The translations under genes were made by a program, and so were the position numbers. A stretch of 64,000 bases of DNA from Haliea sp963974125 (GTDB lineage Bacteria > Pseudomonadota > Gammaproteobacteria > Pseudomonadales > Halieaceae). This document shows, in pieces, positions 28,839 to 35,437 of this stretch. The stretch is from positions 1 through 64,000 of the forward strand of contig CAXBCH010000021.1 in assembly GCA_963974125.1 (NCBI GenBank), in the 5' to 3' direction. The notes beneath the pieces were generated by a model. That model was not told where the DNA came from and did not search any database. It was given only the letters and a program-made list of their open reading frames with translations. Numbering within the stretch: the stretch's first letter is position 1; each line of letters opens with the position of its first letter.

Positions 28839-29744
28839 ATGGCAATGCCACTGCCCGAAGCCAGTGCAGCCTTCATCAATTACCTGAGGGATGTGCGGCA
28901 ACTGTCCGCACACACCATCAGCAACTATCAGCGTGACCTCCACTCCCTGGTGGACTACTGTCGCGCGCGCCAGCGCGATGATGCCGGCGCCATCCACGAA
29001 GCCGATATCCGCGGCTGGGTGAGCCAGCTGCATCGCCACGGCCTCGCCGGCAGCAGCATCCAGCGGGCACTGTCGGCGGCGCGCTCCTTTTTCAACTATC
29101 TGGGTCGCGAACAGGGCCACAGTCGCAACCCTGCTGCCGCGGTACAGGCACCGCGGCAACCCCGGCGCCTGCCGAAGACCCTGGATGCCGACCAGGTCAA
29201 CAAGTACCTGCAATTTGCTGCCGACGACCCGATGGCCCTGCGCGACAGTGCCATGGCCGAACTGTTCTATTCCTCCGGCCTGCGGCTGGCGGAACTGGTG
29301 GCGATCAACCTGGACGATATCGACCACCCGGCACAACTGGTCACCGTGACCGGCAAGGGCCGCAAGACCCGCACCATACCGGTGGGCTCCGTGGCCCTGG
29401 CGGCAATCGACCGCTGGCTGGCAGTGCGCCCCCCCAGTACCGACCCCGCCCTGTTTACCAGCAATCGCGGCCGGCGCATCAGCGTGCGCAATGTCCAGGC
29501 CAGGCTGAAGCTGCAGGGCCGTCGCGCGGGCATGTACCAGGATGTGCATCCACACATGCTGCGTCACTCCTTCGCCAGCCACATGCTGGAATCCAGTGGC
29601 GACCTGCGCGCCGTGCAGGAACTGCTGGGCCACGCCAATATCGCCACTACCCAGATCTACACCCATCTGGACTTCCAGCACCTCGCCAAGGTCTACGATG
29701 CCGCCCATCCCCGGGCCAGGCGCCGCAAGACCAGGCCGGACTGA
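28839..29744 (+). CDS. xerC: tyrosine recombinase XerC
   Basis: 301-residue site-specific recombinase that with XerD resolves chromosome dimers at dif. The catalytic set is complete: R149, K173, H239, R242, H265 and the nucleophile Y274. The N-terminal SAM-like core-binding domain spans about 5-95. The start ATG at 28839 (or the second ATG at 28845) follows the DUF484 stop. Neighbouring dapF and DUF484 genes match the usual order. Confidence 0.97.
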   Translation: MAMPLPEASAAFINYLRDVRQLSAHTISNYQRDLHSLVDYCRARQRDDAGAIHEADIRGWVSQLHRHGLAGSSIQRALSAARSFFNYLGREQGHSRNPAAAVQAPRQPRRLPKTLDADQVNKYLQFAADDPMALRDSAMAELFYSSGLRLAELVAINLDDIDHPAQLVTVTGKGRKTRTIPVGSVALAAIDRWLAVRPPSTDPALFTSNRGRRISVRNVQARLKLQGRRAGMYQDVHPHMLRHSFASHMLESSGDLRAVQELLGHANIATTQIYTHLDFQHLAKVYDAAHPRARRRKTRPD

Positions 29745-29748
29745 AGCC

Positions 29749-30504
29749 GTGAAGATCGCTGTCATTACCTTTGATCTGGACAACACACTCTGGGACGTTG
29801 AGCCCGCCCTGCTGCGCGCGGAGCAGGCCCAGCGCGACTGGCTGCTCCGGTATCGTCCCGGCAGTATCGAGCACCTGGATCACGATAGCCTGTGGGAGTT
29901 CAAGAAGGCCGTGTGGAAGCGGCATCCGGAGCTGGCCCACCACGTCAGCCAGATGCGTATCCGCATGCTTTGCGAGCTGCAGCTCGCGGCGGGCTACAGC
30001 GAAGCAGACAGTGAACGTGGCGCCCGCGAAGCCTTTGCCGCATTTCTGCAGGAACGCCACAAGGTTGAGCTGTACGAGGAAGCGCTGGCGGTGCTGCGAC
30101 AACTCGCCGGCAACTACCGGCTGGGAGCGCTCACCAACGGCAACGCCGATATCTACAAGACCGATGCCGCCGAGTACTTCGATTTCGCGTTCCTGGCTGA
30201 AGAGATCGGGGCGAGCAAGCCCGCTCCGGACATGTTTCGGGCGGCGCTGGCAAGAACCGGGGTGGAGCCCGGGCAGATCGTGCACGTCGGCGACAACCCC
30301 GAGCACGACATACTCGGCGCCAGCCAGGTTGGCCTGCGCACAGTCTGGGTCAACCTGCAGGGAGCAGCCTGGAGCCGCACTGACATCCTGCCTGATGCGG
30401 AAGTTTTGCAACTCGCCGAGTTGCCGGCGGTCATCCACGGCATGGATGGATATCGAAGTGATGAACCGACAAAAAAAAACGGAAGCACCGTAGTGCCTCC
30501 GTAA
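29749..30504 (+). CDS. HAD-family hydrolase (YigB-like)
   Basis: 251-residue HAD phosphatase. Motif I DLDNTLWD contains the nucleophile Asp; motif II is LTNG, then K (GASKPAPDMF) and motif IV GDNPEHD. A helical cap lies between about residues 20 and 100. YigB-type members dephosphorylate FMN and similar compounds. The start is GTG 29749, four bases after the xerC stop, without a clear ribosome site, so it is probably translationally coupled. Its 3' end overlaps a terminator for the opposite strand. Confidence 0.88.
   Translation: MKIAVITFDLDNTLWDVEPALLRAEQAQRDWLLRYRPGSIEHLDHDSLWEFKKAVWKRHPELAHHVSQMRIRMLCELQLAAGYSEADSERGAREAFAAFLQERHKVELYEEALAVLRQLAGNYRLGALTNGNADIYKTDAAEYFDFAFLAEEIGASKPAPDMFRAALARTGVEPGQIVHVGDNPEHDILGASQVGLRTVWVNLQGAAWSRTDILPDAEVLQLAELPAVIHGMDGYRSDEPTKKNGSTVVPP
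30471..30501 (-). terminator. intrinsic terminator of the PRC-barrel gene
   Basis: On the minus strand a 9-bp stem (CGGAGGCAC / GTGCTTCCG, one G-U pair) with loop TACG is followed by nine Ts. It ends the minus-strand PRC-barrel gene, and it lies inside the last codons of the convergent HAD gene. Confidence 0.8.
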
Positions 30505-30527
30505 AGGGGGACGGCTAAAGCTGTTGT

Positions 30528-30968
30528 CTAGTTGTGCGCGTACTCCGGCAGGGCCGCCAGCGCTGTTTCATCCATGTCGATAGAGAGCGTAATCTCGTCG
30601 CCTTCAACGACACGATCCATCTGCTTCCAGGCTATGGCGAGATCACGCTTGCCACCACCTTCCCTGGCATTGCCGGTCACCAGGATGGCGACCACGCTAC
30701 CGTCCTGGTCGATGACCAGGTTGGACACTGTGCCAACCTCGCTATCGGTGCGACGGTTCTGCACCTTCTGGCCGATGAGGTCAACAGTGTAAAAGCCGGC
30801 CAGGGGCTTGCCGGCATGCTGTTTCTCGTCACCGCCGGTAACTGGATCGGTAACCAGGGAGCCACGATCGGCATCGGCTTCAGGCTCCTGGGCAGCAGCA
30901 GTTCCGGCGCCCAGCAAGGTAACCGATGCAACCACTGCAGCCAGTGTCATGGAAGTCATTGTGTTCAT
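30528..30968 (-). CDS. exported PRC-barrel domain protein
   Basis: 146-residue protein with a signal peptide (LAAVVASVTLLGAGTAAAQ) followed by an acidic stretch and one PRC-barrel domain (about 50-140; the GQKVQNRRTDSEVGTVSNLVIDQDGSVVAILV region). PRC barrels mediate protein or RNA interactions. The start has GGAGGAG 8 bases upstream. It is divergent from the BON lipoprotein, with 254 bases between them that contain no gene. The specific role is unknown; an envelope-stress function is inferred from context. Confidence 0.72.
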   Translation of the reverse strand: MNTMTSMTLAAVVASVTLLGAGTAAAQEPEADADRGSLVTDPVTGGDEKQHAGKPLAGFYTVDLIGQKVQNRRTDSEVGTVSNLVIDQDGSVVAILVTGNAREGGGKRDLAIAWKQMDRVVEGDEITLSIDMDETALAALPEYAHN

Positions 30969-31222
30969 GCAGCTCCTCCTCTTGCCAGCATGCAGGTCCG
31001 CACACCGGACAGTCCTGACGGGGAAACGACCCTGACCATCAAGAACGTAGCGGGTATCCTGAACAATCCGCAGACAGAAGTCTGTGCGACAGCGTACCGA
31101 CTGGCACCGGCATCACCCCCGATCATGGCTCCGCAACCGGGCAGGTAATCATTACTGCATACAGGACCCGCAAAGGTGCACTGTCACCAATGCAGGCCAA
31201 AAACCTACCAAGAGTTCTGAAC

Positions 31223-31537
31223 ATGAGCATTTCAATTACACGTTTTCCGACCTTTATTCTGGCCGCCATGTTGGCGCTGCTGGTTGGCTGCGCATCCACC
31301 GACGATCAGGCAGGCACCGGCGAATATATTGATGACACTGTTATCACCACCAAAGTGAAAGCAGCAATCTTCAACGATCCCGAGTTGAAGAGCATGGAAA
31401 TCAATGTCGAAACCTTCAAGGGTGTGGTCCAGCTGAGCGGCTTCGTCAACTCACAGGCTGACATCAATCAGGCCGTACGTCTTGCGCGCGAGGTGAAGGG
31501 TGTCAAGTCAGTGAACAACGACATGAAACTCAAATAA
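31223..31537 (+). CDS. BON-domain lipoprotein (OsmY/YraP-like)
   Basis: 104-residue lipoprotein: signal with lipobox LVGC (C at about residue 23) followed by one BON domain (IDDTVITTKVKAAIF through VKSVNNDMKLK). BON proteins are periplasmic and often induced by osmotic or envelope stress. ATG 31223 gives this signal; the frame to 31190 extends it without a reason. It precedes a second PRC-barrel gene after a structured 80-base gap. Confidence 0.85.
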   Translation: MSISITRFPTFILAAMLALLVGCASTDDQAGTGEYIDDTVITTKVKAAIFNDPELKSMEINVETFKGVVQLSGFVNSQADINQAVRLAREVKGVKSVNNDMKLK

Positions 31538-31545
31538 CTGCCACC

Positions 31546-31604
31546 CTCTGTTGCCAGCCCCCGGCATCGACTGCCCGGGAACTGGCGACAGAGCCTGGTA
31601 CCAG
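31546..31604 (+). other. strong RNA hairpins between the BON and PRC genes
   Basis: CTCTGTTGCCAG (31546-31557) pairs with CTGGCGACAGAG (31582-31593) over 12 bp with one G-U wobble, and an inner CCCGG/CCGGG stem extends it. A second palindrome, CTGGTACCAG (31595-31604), ends just before the next ribosome site. There is no T tract, so it is not a classical terminator. Confidence 0.65.
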
Positions 31605-31617
31605 CCGGGAGATTTCC

Positions 31618-31986
31618 ATGCTACAGACATTCAACGGCGCCATCACACAGACCTTGACCCGGAACCGGGTGAGGTCAGGAGATCGGCAGCATCGCGACCA
31701 CCAGACAGCGGACACTCTCGTCGGCTGTACTGTATTCAATTACCAGAATGACAAGCTGGGACGGATCAGGGAAGTCCTGATGGACCCGGAGAATGGCAAC
31801 ATCGCCTGCGTAATGCTGTCCTATGGCGGCTTTATGGGGCTGGGGACTCACGTCCTGCCGGTACCGTGGCCCGAATTTGCCTTTCACATCACGGAAAAAT
31901 ATCCACTGCTGGATATTGAAGTTGCGGCAATCAGGTCGGCCGTACCCGCACTGGGCAGGCTGGTAGCCGGCGCCGGGTTCAGATAG
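31618..31986 (+). CDS. cytoplasmic PRC-barrel domain protein
   Basis: 122-residue protein without a signal peptide. The first ~33 residues are polar and Arg/His-rich and not recognisable; residues ~35-105 form a PRC barrel (VGCTVFNYQNDKLGRIREVLMDPENGN). The ATG at 31618 has GGGAG 6 bases upstream. It is 80 bases after the BON gene across strong hairpins, and its last 8 bases overlap the convergent PII gene. Confidence 0.65.
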   Translation: MLQTFNGAITQTLTRNRVRSGDRQHRDHQTADTLVGCTVFNYQNDKLGRIREVLMDPENGNIACVMLSYGGFMGLGTHVLPVPWPEFAFHITEKYPLLDIEVAAIRSAVPALGRLVAGAGFR

Positions 31987-32317
31987 CTTCTTCCCCGGTT
32001 TCACCGGTGCGAATGCGGATCACCTGTTCCATCTCGGTGACGAAAATCTTGCCGTCACCGATCTTGCCGGTATTGGCAGCCTTGATAATGGCCTCAATGG
32101 TCGCGTCGAGCTGAGTCTCACTCACGGCAATTTCCAGTTTCAGCTTGGGCAGGAAGTCCACCACATACTCCGCGCCCCGATAAAGCTCGGTATGGCCGCG
32201 CTGACGTCCGAAGCCCTTGACCTCGGTCACGGTGATGCCCTGCACCCCGATATCCGACAGGGCGGCGCGGACATCGTCCATCTTGAAAGGCTTGATAATG
32301 GCAGTGACCAGCTTCAT
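31979..32317 (-). CDS. glnK: nitrogen regulatory protein P-II (second copy)
   Basis: 112-residue PII signal protein that senses 2-oxoglutarate and ATP/ADP. The T-loop Tyr at 51 (TELYRGAEY) and the C-terminal RIRTGETGEEAI are conserved. By my count it is 83% identical (93/112) to the PII encoded at 33756-34094; many differences lie between residues 59 and 72. It is separated from amt by a terminator, so it likely has its own promoter. It could equally be called glnB. Confidence 0.9.
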   Translation of the reverse strand: MKLVTAIIKPFKMDDVRAALSDIGVQGITVTEVKGFGRQRGHTELYRGAEYVVDFLPKLKLEIAVSETQLDATIEAIIKAANTGKIGDGKIFVTEMEQVIRIRTGETGEEAI

Positions 32318-32388
32318 CGCGATGCTCCAACACGTTCAACAGGAGAGTCATTATGAAAGCCGGGCGCAGAATCGCAAGGGGCGAGCAC

Positions 32389-32412
32389 AAAAAAGGGGGC
32401 CCGAAGGCCCCC
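32389..32412 (-). terminator. intrinsic terminator after amt
   Basis: On the minus strand: GGGGGCC, a TTCG tetraloop, GGCCCCC, then TTTTTT. This is a near-ideal intrinsic terminator, placed 39 bases after the amt stop, and it separates amt from the downstream PII gene. Confidence 0.92.
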
Positions 32413-32418
32413 AAAGCA

Positions 32419-32435
32419 CGCATTGCATCAATGCG
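32419..32435 (-). other. second hairpin between amt stop and terminator
   Basis: A perfect 7-bp stem (CGCATTG / CAATGCG) with a 3-base loop sits between the amt stop and the terminator. With the terminator it makes a tandem stem-loop that may protect the 3' end of the transcript. Confidence 0.55.
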
Positions 32436-32450
32436 CCCGCAAGACTGAAG

Positions 32451-33722
32451 CTACTTTTGGGAGACGAACTCGGGATACGCTTCCATGCCGCACTCGGACA
32501 TGTCGACCCCTTCGTACTCCTCTTCCTCGCTGACCCGGATACCCATGACCGCCTTGAGGATGCTCCAGACGATCAGGCTGGCGCCGAATACCCAGACAAA
32601 GATCACCAGCAGGCCAACCAGCTGGCCCATGAAGGTGGCGTCAGGGTCGGACAGCAGCACCGCGAAGATGCCCCAGATGCCGACCACGCCGTGCACCGAG
32701 ATGGCACCGACCGGGTCGTCGATCTTGATCTTGTCCATGGCCACGATGCTGCCCACCACAATCGCACCGCCGATGGCACCGATGATCATTGCCAGCAGGG
32801 GCGAGGGATCGGCCGGTTCCGCGGTAATGGCCACCAGGCCGGCGAGAGCGCCGTTCAGGGCCATGGTCAGGTCCGCCTTGCCGAACACGAGGCGTGACAG
32901 CAGCAGGGCCGCGATCAGACCACCGGCAGCGGCGGCGTTGGTGTTCAGGAACACGTTGGCCACTTCGTTGGCAACTCCGATACCGCCCAGCTTGAGGGTG
33001 GAGCCACCGTTGAAGCCGAACCAGCCCATCCACAGGATGAAGGTACCCAGGGTCGCCAGCGGCATATTGGCACCGGGGATGGCGCGGACCGAACCGTCGG
33101 CAGCGTATTTGCCCTTGCGAGCGCCCAGCAGCAGCACACCTGCCAGGGCCGCGGCCGCACCAGCCAGGTGCACGATACCGGAACCGGCGTAGTCGCTGTA
33201 GCTCAGCTCACCGATGAACGGTACCGCCTTGCCACCCCAGGTCCAGCCGCCCTGTATCGGGTAGATGAAACCGGTCATCACCACCGCAAAGGCCAGGAAA
33301 GCCCACAGCTTCATGCGCTCGGCCACGGCACCGGAGACGATGGACATGGCGGTAGCGACAAACACCACCTGGAAGAAGAAGTCCGAGGCACCGGAGTACA
33401 CCGAGTCGCCGTCGAAGCCGGCTTCAGCGGAGTCTGCCAACACTGCGGCTATCGCCGCCTCGTCCATCTGCGCCACCGTGGTCACGCCGGACAGGAAGAA
33501 ACCGCCGTCGTACATGAAGTGGTAGCCGCAGATCAGGTACATGGTGCAGGCCACCGCGTACAGGGCCACGTTCTTGGTCAGGATCTCGGTGGTGTTCTTG
33601 GCGCGCACGAGACCCGCTTCCAGCATTGCGAAGCCGGCGGCCATCCACATCACCAGCGCGCCGCACACCAGGAAGTAAAAGGTGTCCATCGCATACTGTA
33701 ATTCAAAAATCTGGTTTTCCAT
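32451..33722 (-). CDS. amt: ammonium transporter
   Basis: 423-residue Amt/AmtB family channel for ammonium with 11-12 membrane helices. The two pore histidines are seen in GSGIVHLAGAAA and VGAISVHGVVGIWG. I place the start at the ATG 33722 with GAGAG 9 bases upstream; a GTG at 33731 is possible. Its upstream neighbour is glnK, 33 bases before the ATG: PII proteins block Amt when nitrogen is sufficient. The strong terminator follows. Confidence 0.96.
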   Translation of the reverse strand: MENQIFELQYAMDTFYFLVCGALVMWMAAGFAMLEAGLVRAKNTTEILTKNVALYAVACTMYLICGYHFMYDGGFFLSGVTTVAQMDEAAIAAVLADSAEAGFDGDSVYSGASDFFFQVVFVATAMSIVSGAVAERMKLWAFLAFAVVMTGFIYPIQGGWTWGGKAVPFIGELSYSDYAGSGIVHLAGAAAALAGVLLLGARKGKYAADGSVRAIPGANMPLATLGTFILWMGWFGFNGGSTLKLGGIGVANEVANVFLNTNAAAAGGLIAALLLSRLVFGKADLTMALNGALAGLVAITAEPADPSPLLAMIIGAIGGAIVVGSIVAMDKIKIDDPVGAISVHGVVGIWGIFAVLLSDPDATFMGQLVGLLVIFVWVFGASLIVWSILKAVMGIRVSEEEEYEGVDMSECGMEAYPEFVSQK

Positions 33723-33755
33723 GGGAATCACTCTCGTCTGTTAGTCGCGTTGGTT

Positions 33756-34094
33756 TCAGATGGCTTCTTCGCCGGTCTCGCCGGTTCGAATCCGAATCAC
33801 CTGCTCCAGTGTCGACACGAAAACCTTGCCGTCACCGATCTTGCCGGTGTTGGCCGCCTTGGTGATCGCTTCAATGGTTTTGTCGGCCATGGCCTCGGCG
33901 ACGGCCACCTCGATCTTGACCTTGGGAAGGAAGTCGACGACGTACTCGGCACCCCGATACAATTCGGTGTGGCCCTTCTGACGACCGAAGCCCTTGACCT
34001 CGGTGACGGTGATACCCTGCACACCGATTTCAGAAAGCGCTTCGCGTACATCGTCCAGTTTGAATGGCTTGACGATAGCCGTGATCAGTTTCAT
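33756..34094 (-). CDS. glnK: nitrogen regulatory protein P-II (GlnK)
   Basis: 112-residue PII protein with Tyr51 in the T-loop and the GEEAI C-terminus. It sits directly upstream of amt, the classic glnK-amtB pair. The start has an AGGAG ribosome site. It is probably cotranscribed from the sigma-54 promoter ahead of the porin gene, across the hairpin at 34117-34134. Confidence 0.95.
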   Translation of the reverse strand: MKLITAIVKPFKLDDVREALSEIGVQGITVTEVKGFGRQKGHTELYRGAEYVVDFLPKVKIEVAVAEAMADKTIEAITKAANTGKIGDGKVFVSTLEQVIRIRTGETGEEAI

Positions 34095-34116
34095 GCAAAT
34101 CTCCTGGTTTCAACTG

Positions 34117-34134
34117 GGCGCCCCGAAGGGCGCC
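34117..34134 (-). other. hairpin between porin and glnK
   Basis: GGCGCCC, a TTCG tetraloop, then GGGCGCC on the minus strand, without a T tract. It fits a processing or attenuation hairpin rather than a full terminator, which would let the porin be expressed differently from glnK-amt. Confidence 0.6.
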
Positions 34135-34156
34135 GATGGGGACAGTCCCGGCGCGC

Positions 34157-34834
34157 TCAGAAGCTCTTCGAGATGGAGAACACGACGCGGTCATCGGCGG
34201 CGTCGACATCGTCGAGGTCGGTACCGATAAGGGCGAGGGCGAAGTCCAGGTCGTAGGCGCTGTAACCCAGGGTGACGCCGTAGTCCATGTAGGTATCCGC
34301 ACCGTCTTCCCAGAAATCGTCTTCATCGGTGTCGGTATAACCGATGTTGAAGTCGATGCTGAACTGCTCGGTGAGGCTCATGGAATAGCCGGCGGAGTAG
34401 TAGATGTAGGTGGGACCGCCATCGCCGAACTCATCGGAATAGTTCACGCCGACGCTGAAGTCCGCGTAGCTGAAGCCAAGCGCAAACTCGAGATAGTCGA
34501 ATTCCGACTCGTTTTCATAGTCGTAGTAGATGAATCCGATGTCGTAGCCGAGGCCACCCGCGGTTTCCCCGGCAAAGCCACCGTAGTAATCCATCTCGGT
34601 GGAGGCGTCGCCGCCGAAGTTGATATTCGAGGCCCAGATGCCCGCATACAAACCGGTCTCACCGGCCCAGTCGAAGCCACCCTGGATGGCCCCGCGCTCG
34701 CCGGTCTGTGAGATGCCGCGGAATGTGTAGTCCGTGGCCAGGGTGACGTTGGCGCTGATTTCTGCCTGGGCAGACGCAGCACCCAGCAACAGGGCAGCGG
34801 CGATGGAAGCGGGAAGCAGTTTCTTGTGCAGCAT
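34157..34834 (-). CDS. TorF-family putative porin
   Basis: 225-residue outer-membrane protein. It has a signal peptide (KKLLPASIAAALLLGAASAQA), then beta strands with TLATDYTFRGISQTGERGAIQGGFD, the start of the TIGR02001/TorF family, and a C-terminal Phe (SISKSF). TorF-like porins often sit next to glnK-amtB. Located first in this operon behind a sigma-54 promoter, it may admit a nitrogen source; that is inferred. Confidence 0.85.
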   Translation of the reverse strand: MLHKKLLPASIAAALLLGAASAQAEISANVTLATDYTFRGISQTGERGAIQGGFDWAGETGLYAGIWASNINFGGDASTEMDYYGGFAGETAGGLGYDIGFIYYDYENESEFDYLEFALGFSYADFSVGVNYSDEFGDGGPTYIYYSAGYSMSLTEQFSIDFNIGYTDTDEDDFWEDGADTYMDYGVTLGYSAYDLDFALALIGTDLDDVDAADDRVVFSISKSF

Positions 34835-34926
34835 GTTTCATTCTCCTTGGGTTGGCGTACGGAAGGCCCGGCTGGTGGCTTGGGGTGGCTTCCGAGACAC
34901 GTTTATCGCATTCGCCCCTGACATTA

Positions 34927-34943
34927 AGCAGAGGCTGTGCCAA
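34927..34943 (-). promoter_or_regulatory. sigma-54 promoter for porin-glnK-amt
   Basis: The minus strand reads TTGGCACAGCCTCTGCT, matching the sigma-54 consensus YTGGCACGRNNNTTGCW at all but two specified positions, with GG and GC exactly 10 bases apart. The predicted start point near 34916 gives a leader of about 80 bases to the porin ATG. It implies RpoN with NtrC control under nitrogen limitation. Confidence 0.8.
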
Positions 34944-35030
34944 GAGATCTAAACGCTATTAAATACAATACGTTAGGAGATTTTTCGGGCCCTGTGAGCC
35001 CTTGCGCACTTGCTGTAGGCGCAGGCGCAA

Positions 35031-35047
35031 CGCACCGATTCGATGCG
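35031..35047. promoter_or_regulatory. candidate NtrC enhancer site
   Basis: CGCACC, five bases, GATGCG: nine of twelve positions fit the NtrC site TGCACC-N5-GGTGCA with correct spacing. It lies about 115-130 bases upstream of the predicted sigma-54 start, a typical enhancer distance. The match is imperfect. Confidence 0.35.
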
Positions 35048-35062
35048 CCGCACAACATTGGT

Positions 35063-35081
35063 GCACAGAGATGATCTGTGC
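35063..35081. repeat. inverted repeat in the porin/ubiK divergent region
   Basis: Perfect 7-bp arms GCACAGA and TCTGTGC with a 5-base spacer. It lies between the sigma-54 promoter and ubiK (divergent gap of 306 bases, 34835-35140, with no gene). It could be an operator for either side. Confidence 0.55.
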
Positions 35082-35140
35082 CCCCCCGGCCATTTGCACT
35101 ACACTGCAGCCACTGTCACTGCCTTGAGGAAAAGCGCGCC

Positions 35141-35401
35141 ATGGCCCTGAAACCCCCACCGCTGGGCGACATCCTGCAACAGATGAACGCGCTGGTCGCA
35201 GGCTCCGGGCTCCGCGCCGACGTGGACAAGAGCGTCCGCGCCCTGACTCAATCGGCACTGGGCAAGCTGGAGGTGGTCAGCCGGGAAGAGTTCGATGCCC
35301 AGGCGGCCATCCTGGCCCGCACCCGGGCGCGGGTCGCTGAACTGGAGGCGGAACTGGAAGCCTTGACCAGGGAGTTCGAGGCCCGCGCGGAAGACAACTA
35401 A
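35141..35401 (+). CDS. ubiK: ubiquinone biosynthesis accessory factor UbiK (YqiC)
   Basis: 86-residue BMFP-domain protein: an amphipathic N-terminal helix (PLGDILQQMNALVAG), a central segment and a C-terminal coiled coil (LARTRARVAELEAELEALT). UbiK assists the lipid stages of ubiquinone synthesis with UbiJ. ATG 35141 has GAGGA 10 bases upstream. It sits between the glnK-amt operon and comM, the order found in Pseudomonas. Confidence 0.9.
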   Translation: MALKPPPLGDILQQMNALVAGSGLRADVDKSVRALTQSALGKLEVVSREEFDAQAAILARTRARVAELEAELEALTREFEARAEDN

Positions 35402-35437
35402 CGGTCAGCCCCGGAGGGGCGCGCTCAAGGATGAGCC

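Noticed and set aside
32372..32389. Possible sigma-54 site ahead of the second PII gene
   Set aside because: The -24 element is TG rather than GG and several other positions fail; a sigma-70-like TTGCGA/CATAAT pair nearby is as good.
33781..33800. tRNA-like GGTTCGAATCC string
   Set aside because: It lies within the glnK coding sequence and no cloverleaf could be drawn around it.
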